From Candidatus Woesearchaeota archaeon (GTDB taxonomy: Archaea; Nanobdellota; Nanobdellia; Woesearchaeales; JAHWIC01), in the NCBI GenBank assembly GCA_019322485.1, contig JAHWIK010000019.1:16345-80344 (forward strand): 64,000 bases of DNA, read 5' to 3'. Under the pieces are notes generated by a model. The model saw nothing but the letters and a program-made list of their open reading frames with translations, searched no databases and was not told where the DNA came from. Position 1 is the first letter of the stretch, and each line of letters opens with the position of its first letter. This document shows positions 9,136 to 17,558 of this stretch, piece by piece. The translations under genes were made by a program, and so were the position numbers.

Positions 9136-9996
9136 TTAAAGGTTTCGAAATTGTGTAGCGATTTCGAACCTTCGAAAACCATGTTTTCGTAAGTTATCGT
9201 TTTTGAAATAATGTCTAAGGCACTTTTCACAGTTAGAGAAAAACAACAAGCAGGGTTTGCTTCTTAATTTCTTGTTTTGTTTAATACTTCCAATAACATT
9301 GCCCCTGTCAATACAGCAGGATATTACCTTTCCATCTGCAAGAACCTCTGGAGGTATAAAGTTAAAATAAAACAAAGCCCCAAACTGCATTGCATAGTTT
9401 ATTCTTAAGAGGGGGTTTAACCTGTAAGGGAGAAGTGAGAGGTATATCTTTATTGTTTCTAAAGTACTGATGCACTCTTTGTATTTTAGCTCTGGTGTTG
9501 GCAAAACCCTTCCAAACATGAAATTCTTTATTCTTGGATAAAAATATTTAATTATTTTCTTAGGCTCGTTCTTATTTAGTTTTCCAATAGCAGTTGATAT
9601 TATTATTTTTTTATTATGTTTTTTTAATGATTCTATTGCATTGACTGCTTTTTTGAAAGAGCCTTTACCCCTTATTTTATCATTAACCTTCTCTAAACCG
9701 TCAATAGAAATCCTAATTATATCTGCATTTAGTCTTTTTGCAATTTTGTCATTGATTAAGGTTCCATTGGTATTAAGGCAGGTATATGTTCTCCTGGACT
9801 TGCAGTAGTCAATTAAATCAAAGATGTCCTTTCTCAATAATGGTTCTCCGCCGGTAAACTCAACCCATTTAGGTTTGTTTTTTTCAATAATTGAAATTAT
9901 TTTATCATAACTAAGAACATCCTTTCCTTTCTTTACACCGCACCATTTGCAGCTAAGGTTGCATTTGTTGGTTAACTCGAATATTAAGCCAATCAT
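9136..9996 (-). CDS. Radical SAM protein with SPASM-like C-terminus
   Basis: 286 aa. The 4Fe-4S/SAM motif CNLSCKWC (Cys 12, 16, 19) is at the N-terminus, followed by FTGGEPLL (the GGE SAM-binding motif) and ISIDGLEKVND, as in the MoaA/PqqE/SPASM group. The C-terminal part has SCCIDRGNVIG followed by CLLFFSNCEKC, giving the Cys pattern of a SPASM or twitch auxiliary-cluster domain. Such enzymes modify peptides, proteins or cofactors. Upstream on this strand is TTTATATAA about 30 nt before the ATG. The neighbouring 44-aa peptide and GNAT genes make a peptide-modification role worth testing. The substrate is not known from sequence. Confidence 0.85.
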   Translation of the reverse strand: MIGLIFELTNKCNLSCKWCGVKKGKDVLSYDKIISIIEKNKPKWVEFTGGEPLLRKDIFDLIDYCKSRRTYTCLNTNGTLINDKIAKRLNADIIRISIDGLEKVNDKIRGKGSFKKAVNAIESLKKHNKKIIISTAIGKLNKNEPKKIIKYFYPRIKNFMFGRVLPTPELKYKECISTLETIKIYLSLLPYRLNPLLRINYAMQFGALFYFNFIPPEVLADGKVISCCIDRGNVIGSIKQNKKLRSKPCLLFFSNCEKCLRHYFKNDNLRKHGFRRFEIATQFRNL

Positions 9997-10076
9997 TTTA
10001 TCAATAAATTTAATTAATGACTGCTTATATAAACTTTACCGCTATATTTAAATAATAGTTTCTCAAAGGAATACCC

Positions 10077-10301
10077 ATGAACAAAAAAGGTGCAGGAAAG
10101 TTTATCCTTGACTTTGAGATAATAGTGGGTATAGTTATCCTGCTGATTGGTGCGGTTTTGTTATTGGATTACTATAAATACCTGCCAAGGGCTTTCCCAA
10201 TACCAAAAGATATGATAAACTTCAGCGCGGGTATTGTTTGTGCTGCTTCTGGCCTAATACTGACTATTAAGAAACTTGTTGCACGAGAAAGAGGCATTTA
10301 A
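10077..10301 (+). CDS. Small two-span membrane protein
   Basis: 74 aa starting MNKKGAGKF. Two hydrophobic segments lie at about residues 10-28 and 45-64, the first with EIIVGIVILLIGAVLLL. A TATA-like ATATTTAAATA is 25-30 nt ahead of the ATG, so the mRNA is probably leaderless or nearly so. It shares a divergent intergenic region with the radical SAM gene and its stop overlaps the purA stop by 4 nt. The N-terminal KKGxG recalls archaeal pilin-like signals, but the spacing is not right for a class III signal peptide, so no function is assigned. Confidence 0.6.
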   Translation: MNKKGAGKFILDFEIIVGIVILLIGAVLLLDYYKYLPRAFPIPKDMINFSAGIVCAASGLILTIKKLVARERGI

Positions 10302-11578
10302 AACAATTCTTCTTTTTTCAATATTATTGTTTGTGTTCTTTCAGGACCAACAGAAACTATTGATATTGGTGCTGGAATAACCTTACCCAGCTCTTTGACA
10401 TAAGCCTTTGCATTATCAGGCAAATCATCAAACTCAGTTACTTTGCTAAGGTCTTCTTTCCATCCGTCAAACTCTTCATAAACTGGCTTGCATTTAGACA
10501 ATACATCAAGGTTTGCAGGGAAATTCTCTATCTGCTTGCCTTCATATTCATAAGCAGTGCAAATCTTAATCTTTTCCAGGCCAGTAAGAACATCGAGTTT
10601 AGTAATCGCAACTGAGGTTAAGCCATTAATCATAACAGAATATTTAGCAACAACACCATCAAACCATCCAGTGCGTCTAGGCCTTCCGGTTGTTGTTCCA
10701 TATTCGCGGCCTTGCAGCCTCATATATTTTCCCTGCTCATACTCGTCACCATCATTTGCCCTTGCTAAAGCCTGTGTTCTCGTTTCCTCAAAACCAGGCT
10801 TTATCTTATCCCAGGTCCCTTCTTCTTTTGTCTGCTCAGCAGTTCCAAGCTCTGTTGGGAACGGGCCTCCGCCAACTCTGGTGGTATAAGCCTTTATTAT
10901 TGCAATAACCTTGTCTATCTTTGTAGGACCAATCCCCAAACCAGTGCAGGCACCGCCTGCAGTAGGGTTTGATGAAGTAACATAAGGATAGGTTCCATGG
11001 TCAATATCAAGCATTGTCCCTTGTGCGCCCTCAATCAAAACATTCTTCTTAGCTGCAATTGCCTCGTTAATTATGGGATATGTATCTTTTACCAAAGGCC
11101 TTATCTTGTCTGCTTCCTTGCTCTGTCGTTTGACAAACTCAGACATCCTCATGCCTGTCCTTACAATCTTGTCCTTGTAGCAAGGGCCTATACCACGAGA
11201 TGTTGTCCCTATCTTGCCGCCAGTTTTCTTATCTTCCTCAATATGATCCTTTAGTATAACATGAGCAGAACCGCTGACAACAAGCTGCTTATCAGTTATC
11301 CCATAGCCTTCTTCCTCAAGCTTTTCAATCTCTCCTACAAAAACATGAGGATCAATAACCATTCCATTGCCGCATATGTTAAGCTTATCCTTATGCACAA
11401 TACCAGAAGGAATTAAGTGAAACTTGAATGTTTTGTCGCCAACAACCACTGTATGGCCGGCATTGTTGCCACCTGTTGCTCTACCAACAACTTCAGCTTT
11501 TTCAGCCAGGAAATCAACTATCTTTCCTTTGCCTTCATCACCCCATTGGCCGCCAACAACAGCTATTGTTTTTGACAT
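10298..11578 (-). CDS. purA: Adenylosuccinate synthetase
   Basis: 426 aa, full length for the family. It condenses IMP and aspartate with GTP to give adenylosuccinate, the first step from IMP to AMP. The N-terminal GGQWGDEGKGKIVDFL is the signature with the catalytic Asp and the GTP-binding loop; GNNAGHTVV with the catalytic His follows, then IGTTSRGIGP and the GRPRRTGWFD region. The start is supported by CATTTAAATAACC about 30 nt upstream, which implies a leaderless mRNA. It lies alone, convergent with a small membrane protein gene. Other purine genes are in separate units at 13, 16-21 and 49-60 kb. Confidence 0.97.
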   Translation of the reverse strand: MSKTIAVVGGQWGDEGKGKIVDFLAEKAEVVGRATGGNNAGHTVVVGDKTFKFHLIPSGIVHKDKLNICGNGMVIDPHVFVGEIEKLEEEGYGITDKQLVVSGSAHVILKDHIEEDKKTGGKIGTTSRGIGPCYKDKIVRTGMRMSEFVKRQSKEADKIRPLVKDTYPIINEAIAAKKNVLIEGAQGTMLDIDHGTYPYVTSSNPTAGGACTGLGIGPTKIDKVIAIIKAYTTRVGGGPFPTELGTAEQTKEEGTWDKIKPGFEETRTQALARANDGDEYEQGKYMRLQGREYGTTTGRPRRTGWFDGVVAKYSVMINGLTSVAITKLDVLTGLEKIKICTAYEYEGKQIENFPANLDVLSKCKPVYEEFDGWKEDLSKVTEFDDLPDNAKAYVKELGKVIPAPISIVSVGPERTQTIILKKEELF

Positions 11579-11645
11579 AAGAAAACCAAAAAGTCTTGGT
11601 TATTTAAATGTTTCTACATACTTAAAGAATTAAAAATAAAAATAG

Positions 11646-12305
11646 TTATGCTGCTGCTGATTCCACATACTCCTTGGTAAGCTCTTCAACTGTCTTCTCC
11701 AATGCAAACAATTCAACTAAATGTTTGTGTAAAGAAGCAAGGCCGTTGTTTATTAGCCTAAGCGATGCTAATAGATTGCGTGAAGCAGCTTCTTGGCTGC
11801 CACCAGGAGGTCTAATCAGAGGTTCCAGCTTAGTATTTCTTAAAGACCTTATTTGAGCTGCCAGTTCTGTAATATTTTCGTTAATGCGGATAGCAAAGGT
11901 AATGACCCTCATCTCATCTTCGCTAAGTGCCTCTGTTCTATTTTCTGGATCTGCGTTTCTAATATCAAGCAGGTCTGCCTCTAATCTTCTAGCAAGCGCT
12001 ATTGCCTTCTTGCTATAGTTCCTAACATTCGCAATCTTAGTTTCAGCAGCGCCCAGCCATTCTCTGAAGATTTTGAGGTCTCCCTCACTGTGAAAAGAGA
12101 CAAAATCTACCCCTGAGTGTGCCAACTCGTTCTCAGCACGCCGAACACTCCTTGTTCCTTCCTCAACAAGCTTTATTTCTTTTCTTTCAACACGCTCTTC
12201 CACAACCTCTAGAACAACAGCCTCTTTTTCCTCTGCTTTTGCTCTTTTTTCCTTTGCCTTTGTTCTCGCACCTTTTCTTCTTTTCGCTACCCATGGATGT
12301 ACCAT
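11646..12305 (-). CDS. Helical protein with charged N-terminus, unknown
   Basis: 219 aa from the ATG at 12305, which follows GGAAGGTGATAATT; the upstream in-frame GTG lies inside that ribosome binding site. The first 50 residues are Lys/Arg/Glu-rich, like a coiled coil. The rest is helical with no membrane segment. No family is recognised. It is of the same general type as the small helical proteins at 7800, 15513 and 15905 but shows no clear sequence repeat with them. It is read away from the SIMPL gene cluster across a shared upstream region. Confidence 0.65.
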   Translation of the reverse strand: MVHPWVAKRRKGARTKAKEKRAKAEEKEAVVLEVVEERVERKEIKLVEEGTRSVRRAENELAHSGVDFVSFHSEGDLKIFREWLGAAETKIANVRNYSKKAIALARRLEADLLDIRNADPENRTEALSEDEMRVITFAIRINENITELAAQIRSLRNTKLEPLIRPPGGSQEAASRNLLASLRLINNGLASLHKHLVELFALEKTVEELTKEYVESAAA

Positions 12306-12431
12306 AATTATCACCTTCCTTATTTTTAATATAACTACTAAAGAATGGGTTAATAAATTTTTCTATTTATAGCTTCAACTCAATTCAAACTCTTCGCCAG
12401 GTATTTATATATACTCATTCTACTATATTTT

Positions 12432-12524
12432 ATGAAAAACTTTATTAAGACAATAATAAAAGAAACAAAATTGGAGCTAATGAGGATATTAAGCCTTGTT
12501 ATCCCATTAATAAGAGGTGATTAA
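12432..12524 (+). CDS. 30-aa leader-like open reading frame before SIMPL gene
   Basis: ATG at 12432 lies about 25 nt after a strong TATA box (ATTTATATATAC near 12401-12412), the position expected for a leaderless start. The peptide begins MKNFIKTIIKET and ends IPLIRGD. Its last codons AGAGGTGAT are also the ribosome binding site of the next gene, and its stop is 1 nt before the TTG start of that gene. It may be a real micropeptide or a device that couples translation of the SIMPL gene to ribosome passage. Confidence 0.4.
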   Translation: MKNFIKTIIKETKLELMRILSLVIPLIRGD

Positions 12525-12525
12525 G

Positions 12526-13293
12526 TTGAATATTTTCAAGAAAAAAGACAATAATTTGGTGAGTATCTTAGCTATTGGTTTGGTAATAATTGCTTTAGTT
12601 CTGGCTTTCAGCTCTAAATCAACAGTAAATGTCTCTGGCGGGCAGATTCAGGAAGACACAGTCACTGTTTCTGGACAGGCTGAGATGAGTGTTGACCCAG
12701 ATGAGGCAGAGCTGTATGTAAAGATAGAAACAACAAAAACAACTGCAAAAGCAGCAAAAGACGAAAACAGCGAGATAAGCGAAGCTGTTGAAACTGCATT
12801 AAGAAGAAAAGGGATAGACCGAGATGATATCGAGACTCATAGATACAATATAAGGCCAAAATATGAATACGACGAAGACACAAGAAAATCATTCATAACC
12901 GGCTATGTTGTAACAAATGTCCTAAAGGTAACCACAAGTGACATGGAAAAGATTGGAGGACTGATTGATGCTGCTATTGATGCTGGCGCAAACGGCTTTG
13001 AGCAGATTCTATTCGGGCTTTCTGATAAAAGAGAGAAAGAGGTTAATGCAGCTGTACTGCTAAAAGCGTCTGATGAAGCAAAGGCAAAGGCACAGGCTCT
13101 AACAAAAAACCTTGGTGTAAGGCTTGGAAAGCTGTCAAGCATCTCAGAGTCAAACTTTTACTATTCGCCTTACAGGGCTCCGATGGCTGATATTGAAGAA
13201 GCAGTATTTGCTGGTTCAAAAGCAGCTGTAAGCATAAGCCCTCAGGATGTAACTGTAAGAGCTACAGTTAATTTGGCTTATAATATTGAATAA
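12526..13293 (+). CDS. SIMPL-domain (DUF541) membrane-anchored protein
   Basis: 255 aa from a TTG start. The TTG at 12526 is preferred because AGAGGTGAT lies 4 nt upstream; the in-frame GTG at 12517 is inside that motif. Residues 10-27 form an N-terminal membrane anchor or uncleaved signal. The rest is a SIMPL/DUF541 domain: the VSGQAEMSVDPDEAELYVKI start, YVVTNVLKVT, the Asp-Ala-Gly-Ala-Asn strand, and the C-terminal VTVRATVNLAY. The domain faces outside the membrane in known members (Omp28/BP26, YggE) and forms ring oligomers in BP26; YggE is linked to oxidative stress. Function in archaea is unclear. A T-rich tract at 13294-13313 may end the transcript. Confidence 0.85.
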   Translation: MNIFKKKDNNLVSILAIGLVIIALVLAFSSKSTVNVSGGQIQEDTVTVSGQAEMSVDPDEAELYVKIETTKTTAKAAKDENSEISEAVETALRRKGIDRDDIETHRYNIRPKYEYDEDTRKSFITGYVVTNVLKVTTSDMEKIGGLIDAAIDAGANGFEQILFGLSDKREKEVNAAVLLKASDEAKAKAQALTKNLGVRLGKLSSISESNFYYSPYRAPMADIEEAVFAGSKAAVSISPQDVTVRATVNLAYNIE

Positions 13294-13347
13294 TTTTTAT
13301 TTTATTTTTTCAGTTAACTTTATAAATAAAAGACCCTTCCCTATAAT

Positions 13348-14364
13348 ATGGTGACTAAATACAAAATAGCCACATTAGCATCTCATTCTGCGTTACAAAT
13401 ACTCAAAGGAGCGAAGGACGAAGGGTTCCAAACCATAGCTGTTTGTGTAAAAGGACGCGAGAAACCATACCAGCAATTCAAGGTTGCAGATGAAATCATC
13501 ACTATTGACAAATACGATGATTTCATGAACATCCAGGATGAATTAATAAAGAAGAACGCTATAATAATCCCTCATGCTTCTTTTATATCCTATATGGGCC
13601 ATGAAAAGATAGAGCAGTTAAAGGTGCCGTATTACGGCAACAAAAAAATCCTTAAGTTTGAGTCTGACAGAAGCCTGGAAAGGCACTGGCTAAAGGATGC
13701 TGGTTTAAGCCTTCCAAAGATTTTTGAAAAGCCAGAAGATATTGACAGACCTGTTATTGTTAAGTTTCATGGTGCAGGGGGTGGAAGTGGTTATTTCCTG
13801 GCCAAAAACCCAAGAGACTTCAAGAGGAAGATAAAGCTCCACCCCAAGAAAGTATATACAATACAAGAATACATCCTAGGAGTTTCGATGTATGCTCATT
13901 ATTTCCATTCTTCCTTGACTAATGGAGCAGAGATTATGGGCTTTGACAAAAGGTATGAAAGCAATGTTGATTCTTTAGGAAGAATCTCTGCCAGAGACCA
14001 GATGGCATTACCAAGAGAGGACGTTGACCCTAGCTATCTGATTGTTGGAAATATGCCTGTTGTTATAAGAGAATCCTACTTACCAAGAATAATAGAGATG
14101 GGCGAGAATGTAATAAAGGAAAGCAAGAAATTTGCACCTCCAGGCTTGTTCGGACCTTTCTGCTTAGAAACAGTAATAACACCAGAAGGAGAGATAAAGG
14201 TTTTTGAAATCTCTGCCAGAATTGTAGCAGGAACAAACCCTTATGTTAACGGAAGCCCGTATACCTGGTTAAGGTATAATGAACCGATGTCAACTGGAAG
14301 AAGGATTGCCAGGGAAATAAAACTAGCTATTCAGCAGAACAAGTTAAAGGAAATATTATACTAA
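13348..14364 (+). CDS. purP: FAICAR synthetase PurP (formate-AICAR ligase)
   Basis: 338 aa, a canonical length for PurP. The archaeal enzyme joins formate to AICAR with ATP to give FAICAR, without folate. Family features are IATLASHSALQILKGAKDEG at the N-terminus, CVKGREKPY, IIPHASFISYMG, PEDIDRPVIVKFHGAGGG (the ATP-grasp loop), and GPFCLETVITPEGEIKVFE near the metal site. The start is leaderless, with CTTTATAAATA about 28 nt upstream. A paralogue begins 2 nt after its stop. PurH encoded at 58604 would do the same step with 10-formyl-THF, so the route is duplicated in this genome. Confidence 0.93.
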   Translation: MVTKYKIATLASHSALQILKGAKDEGFQTIAVCVKGREKPYQQFKVADEIITIDKYDDFMNIQDELIKKNAIIIPHASFISYMGHEKIEQLKVPYYGNKKILKFESDRSLERHWLKDAGLSLPKIFEKPEDIDRPVIVKFHGAGGGSGYFLAKNPRDFKRKIKLHPKKVYTIQEYILGVSMYAHYFHSSLTNGAEIMGFDKRYESNVDSLGRISARDQMALPREDVDPSYLIVGNMPVVIRESYLPRIIEMGENVIKESKKFAPPGLFGPFCLETVITPEGEIKVFEISARIVAGTNPYVNGSPYTWLRYNEPMSTGRRIAREIKLAIQQNKLKEILY

Positions 14365-14365
14365 A

Positions 14366-15502
14366 ATGGTAACAGAAAAACAAATCAAAAAAATACTAGA
14401 TGGGTACAACAAAAACACAATTACAATCGGCGTCCTAGGAGGCCACTCTGCGCTAGATGTATGCAGGGGTGCAAAAAAACTTGGCTTTAGGACAGTGGCT
14501 GTATGCCAGAAAGGCAGGGAAAAAACATATGCTAAGTATTACAAAACAAGAGAGGGAGAGATAGGCAAGGGAATCATTGATGAAGTAATCCTGGTGGATA
14601 AATTCAAGGATATTGTGAAAAAAGAAGTCCAGGAAAGATTAAGAGAGCTGAACACAATCTTTATCCATAACAGGTATTTCTGGGTTTACTGCGATTTCAA
14701 GGAGATTGAGAGCAAATTCATGGTTCCTATCTTTGGCACAAGGACTATGCTTAAACTAGAGGAGAGGGACGTCCCAAAGAACCAATACTATTTGCTGAAA
14801 AAAGCAGGCATAAGAATACCAAAGATATTCAATGGCCCTAAGGACATCGACAGACTGGTTATTGTTAAGGTTGCTGAAGCAATACGCGGCTATGAAAGAG
14901 CATTCTTCTTTGTAAACAGCTATGAGCAATACCAGAAAAAATCTTTAGAGCTGTTAAAGAAGGGAATAATCACAGATAAATCACTAAAGAAGGCAGTGAT
15001 TGAGGAATATATTATTGGAGCCCAGGTAAACTTTAATTATTTTTACAGCCCTGTAAATGATGAGCTCGAATTAATGGGCACTGACACAAGAAGGCAGACA
15101 AACCTTGACGGCCTGATAAGGCTGCCAGCAACTGACCAGATTGAGGTTTTGAAATTCATAAAGCCAAAACTGGTTGAAACAGGCCATATTGCATGCACAA
15201 CAAAGGAATCAATTGTAGAAAAGATATTTGATTTAGGGGAGAAATTTGTAGCAGCATGCAAGAAAGAGCATGCTCCAGGGATAATAGGGCCGTTTGCTTT
15301 GCAGGGAGCAATTGCAGCTGAGCATGGCAAAGAAGAGCCTGTTATATTTGACGTAAGCATGCGCATCCCTGGCTCACCAGGAACAAGGTTTACTCCCTAC
15401 TCAGGCTACTTATATGGAGAATCAATCAGCTATGGTGAACGCATTGCAATGGAGATACAAAAAGCAATTGATAAAGATAAGCTTCATTTAATTTGTACAT
15501 AA
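14366..15502 (+). CDS. PurP paralogue (ATP-grasp, FAICAR synthetase-like)
   Basis: 378 aa, about 40 longer than its neighbour. It keeps the PurP layout: GVLGGHSALDVCRGAKKLG, CQKGREKTY, IFIHNRYFWVYC, GPKDIDRLVIVKV, and GPFALQGAIA. The ATP-grasp glycine-rich loop, HGAGGGSGY in the first copy, is VAEAIRGYERA here. The HGSF-like substrate strand is changed to HNRYFW. PurP paralogues are common in archaea and not all are proved to make FAICAR. It is tandem with, and probably co-transcribed from, the purP promoter. It may be a second FAICAR synthetase, a partner subunit, or an enzyme acting on a related carboxamide. Confidence 0.85.
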   Translation: MVTEKQIKKILDGYNKNTITIGVLGGHSALDVCRGAKKLGFRTVAVCQKGREKTYAKYYKTREGEIGKGIIDEVILVDKFKDIVKKEVQERLRELNTIFIHNRYFWVYCDFKEIESKFMVPIFGTRTMLKLEERDVPKNQYYLLKKAGIRIPKIFNGPKDIDRLVIVKVAEAIRGYERAFFFVNSYEQYQKKSLELLKKGIITDKSLKKAVIEEYIIGAQVNFNYFYSPVNDELELMGTDTRRQTNLDGLIRLPATDQIEVLKFIKPKLVETGHIACTTKESIVEKIFDLGEKFVAACKKEHAPGIIGPFALQGAIAAEHGKEEPVIFDVSMRIPGSPGTRFTPYSGYLYGESISYGERIAMEIQKAIDKDKLHLICT

Positions 15503-15512
15503 GGTGTGAAAA

Positions 15513-15887
15513 ATGGCAATGGAAGAAGTTGAAAAGGAAGTATGTGCTGCAATGGAAAAGGAAGCTGAAGAAGCTATTGCAGCTCTTAAAGCAGAAAAAC
15601 CTAATCCAAGGCTGGCTTTAGGTATGCTTAAAAGGATGGAAAAAGCTGATGGTTTAGGCAGGTTTGTCTTGATGCGCAGCGAAGTAAAAGCATTAGGCAA
15701 GGAAAGGCAGCTAGAGATTATAGGGGCTATGGAAGAACTTTTTGTGACAATTGAGGGTAAAATAAAGGAAGCAGAGGCTATGATAAAAGGCAAAGACTAT
15801 GGCGGTGCAATAAGCAAGATAAAAGATATAATAGACAAGATAATACAGCAATTAGGCTGGGAGTCCCAGCTTGAAAAAGCTAAATGA
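15513..15887 (+). CDS. Small helical protein of unknown function
   Basis: 124 aa with an AAGGTGTGA ribosome binding site before the ATG. It is wholly helical, acidic at the N-terminus (EEVEKEVCAAMEKEAEEA), with two further amphipathic helices and a C-terminal IIDKIIQQLGW. There is no membrane segment. It lies 10 nt after the PurP paralogue and 17 nt before another small helical gene with the same style of start signal (GGTGTGAAAAATGGC), so they are likely co-transcribed. I recognise no family. Confidence 0.7.
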   Translation: MAMEEVEKEVCAAMEKEAEEAIAALKAEKPNPRLALGMLKRMEKADGLGRFVLMRSEVKALGKERQLEIIGAMEELFVTIEGKIKEAEAMIKGKDYGGAISKIKDIIDKIIQQLGWESQLEKAK

Positions 15888-15904
15888 GTATGGAGGTGTG
15901 AAAA

Positions 15905-16342
15905 ATGGCAAAATTTAGAATATTCAGAAAGAAGGCACCTGAAGTAAAGATTGAGAGAGCAGAAGAGGTTATAAGCAGGACTATCATAGCTGAAGCAGTT
16001 GAAGGCAGAGAATTTCTAGAAAAGACTCCACCTGAGCTAGGACGTGCAAGAGCAATATTTTACAGGATAAAGGCCTTAGATGTCCAGAATCTTGCTCGTG
16101 GACTTCAGGTAATAGTAAGAAGAAGGAAGGGGCGCAAAAAAATACCTGCTATATTCAGGGATGAAGTGGAGATAGATGAAAAGGTACGTAAGGCAGTTGA
16201 TGATGCTTTAGCTGACCTTAATAAATATGATTCCCTTGGAAAAAAGAAATATCTGAAAAAAGCTATCAATATTTTAAATGATATCGCAGCATTAGAAGTC
16301 AGAGAAGTTGCTGAAGAGCGCGCAACTGAGAGAATAGCATAA
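15905..16342 (+). CDS. Small helical protein of unknown function
   Basis: 145 aa. A strong GGAGGTGTG lies 4 nt before the ATG. The first 15 residues are basic (MAKFRIFRKKAP), and the remainder is helical with a basic patch VRRRKGRKK near residue 65. There is no signal peptide or membrane segment. The basic patches would suit nucleic-acid or acidic-surface binding, which is inference. It sits between the purP pair and the GMP synthase-like gene and could share their transcript. Confidence 0.7.
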   Translation: MAKFRIFRKKAPEVKIERAEEVISRTIIAEAVEGREFLEKTPPELGRARAIFYRIKALDVQNLARGLQVIVRRRKGRKKIPAIFRDEVEIDEKVRKAVDDALADLNKYDSLGKKKYLKKAINILNDIAALEVREVAEERATERIA

Positions 16343-16412
16343 TAAAAAAATGATTTTAGTGTTGAACTAGGGTACAATATTGATTTAGACTCAAATTTGG
16401 GGGTTTATTAAA

Positions 16413-17354
16413 ATGGATGTAAATAAATTCATAGAAGAAAAAATAAAAGAAATAAAAGATGTAGTTGGTGACGATGTAGCAGTTAACGCATTATCTGGCG
16501 GCGTAGATAGCTCTGTTGTAGCTATTCTAGGGCATAAAGCACTTGGTGATAAAATAAAGAATATATTCCTAAACACAGGGATGATGAGAGAAAATGAACC
16601 TGAGACAATAAAGGAAAGATTTGCACAGATAGGAATAAATGTTGAGCTAAAAGATGTTTCTAACAGGTTTTTTGAAGCTCTGAAAGGAGAAGAAGATGGA
16701 GAAAAAAAGAGGAAAATCTTCAGAGATACTTTTTACAAGGTTTTGGGAGAAGCTGTTAAAGAAAGCGGAGCAAAATGCTTATTGCAGGGAACAATAAAAC
16801 CAGATGTTGAAGAAACAAAGGCAGGAGTAAAAACACAGCATAACATTCTATCGCAGATTGGTATTGACCCTGAAAAGGAATACGGCTTTAAAACAGTCGA
16901 GCCATTGATTGATTTGGTTAAATGGGAAGTTAGGGAAGTTGGTAAAGTATTGGGCATGCCTCAATCAAGGTTCAACACAATGCCGTTCCTAGGCCCAGGG
17001 CTTACTGGAAGGGTAATTGGAGAAGTAACTCCAGAAAGAGTTGCTATTGTAAGAAAAGCAAATGCAATTGTTGAAGAAGAGTTAATGCCACTCAAACCAT
17101 TCCAGTGCTTGGCTGTTTTGTTCAAAGACAAAGCAACAATGAAAGGAGATGAAAACGCAAAAGGAAGGAATTATGGAAATGTAATTGCAGTAAGATGCAT
17201 TGAGAGCAAGGATGCAAGGACAGCTGAGGTAACAGAGGTTCCTTATGAAGCCTTAAAGAAAATAGTAAATAGAATAACAACAGATATCCCTTCTGTAACA
17301 AAGGTTGTTTATGATGTTACCCCAAAACCGCCAAGCACGATTGAGTATATATAA
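16413..17354 (+). CDS. GMP synthase ATP-pyrophosphatase subunit-like protein
   Basis: 313 aa. It corresponds to the ATP-PPase plus dimerisation domains of GMP synthase, which amidates XMP to GMP using ammonia from a separate glutaminase subunit in archaea. The PP-loop ALSGGVDSSV is intact, as are LLQGTIKPDVEE and the C-terminal YDVTPKPPSTIEYI. The hallmark HPFPGPGL is altered to MPFLGPGL, and the last residues differ from the usual TIEWE. A GGGGGTTT precedes the ATG. No glutaminase subunit (GuaAa) gene is adjacent; a full-length GuaA follows at 17559. It may be a true archaeal GuaAb, or a paralogue with another substrate. Confidence 0.82.
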   Translation: MDVNKFIEEKIKEIKDVVGDDVAVNALSGGVDSSVVAILGHKALGDKIKNIFLNTGMMRENEPETIKERFAQIGINVELKDVSNRFFEALKGEEDGEKKRKIFRDTFYKVLGEAVKESGAKCLLQGTIKPDVEETKAGVKTQHNILSQIGIDPEKEYGFKTVEPLIDLVKWEVREVGKVLGMPQSRFNTMPFLGPGLTGRVIGEVTPERVAIVRKANAIVEEELMPLKPFQCLAVLFKDKATMKGDENAKGRNYGNVIAVRCIESKDARTAEVTEVPYEALKKIVNRITTDIPSVTKVVYDVTPKPPSTIEYI

Positions 17355-17378
17355 ATCAAGATAATCAATAGAAATAAT

Positions 17379-17521
17379 CATTAAAAAAATAATAAATCTG
17401 ATTTTTGCTTTATTTCCCATCTGCAAGCAAAAATCATCATCAGTCATTGCTAAAGAAAAGAAAGCGGATGAAAATTCCTTTAACATAAGGTAAAAAGGAA
17501 TTTTCAGATTGAAAGGTTATT
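17379..17521 (+). ncRNA. Structured repeat element, copy B (candidate ncRNA)
   Basis: Shares ordered blocks with copy A at 7466-7706. Outer pairing: AATAA (17391-17395) with TTATT (17517-17521), and AATCTGA (17395-17401) with TCAGATT (17504-17510), with an unpaired GAAAGG on the 3' side. Arm 1: TGATTTTTGCTT (17399-17410) with AAGCAAAAATCA (17425-17436). Arm 2: CATTGCT (17445-17451) with AGCGGATG (17463-17470), one bulge. Arm 3: AAAATTCCTTT (17471-17481) with AAAGGAATTTT (17494-17504). Arm 1 and the outer stem share three bases, so they may compete. It lies upstream of the guaA promoter, so it is either the 3' end of the preceding transcript or a separate RNA. Confidence 0.58.
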
Positions 17522-17558
17522 GTTTATTTTATATTCATATTAATGATGATAATAAAAA

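Noticed and set aside
10077..10301. Archaeal pilin-like protein
   Set aside because: KKGAG is present but the Glu and hydrophobic stretch are not at the expected spacing after the cleavage site.
17379..17521. Purine or other known riboswitch for guaA
   Set aside because: The element ends before the guaA TATA box, so it is probably not in the guaA mRNA, and its motifs match no riboswitch I know.
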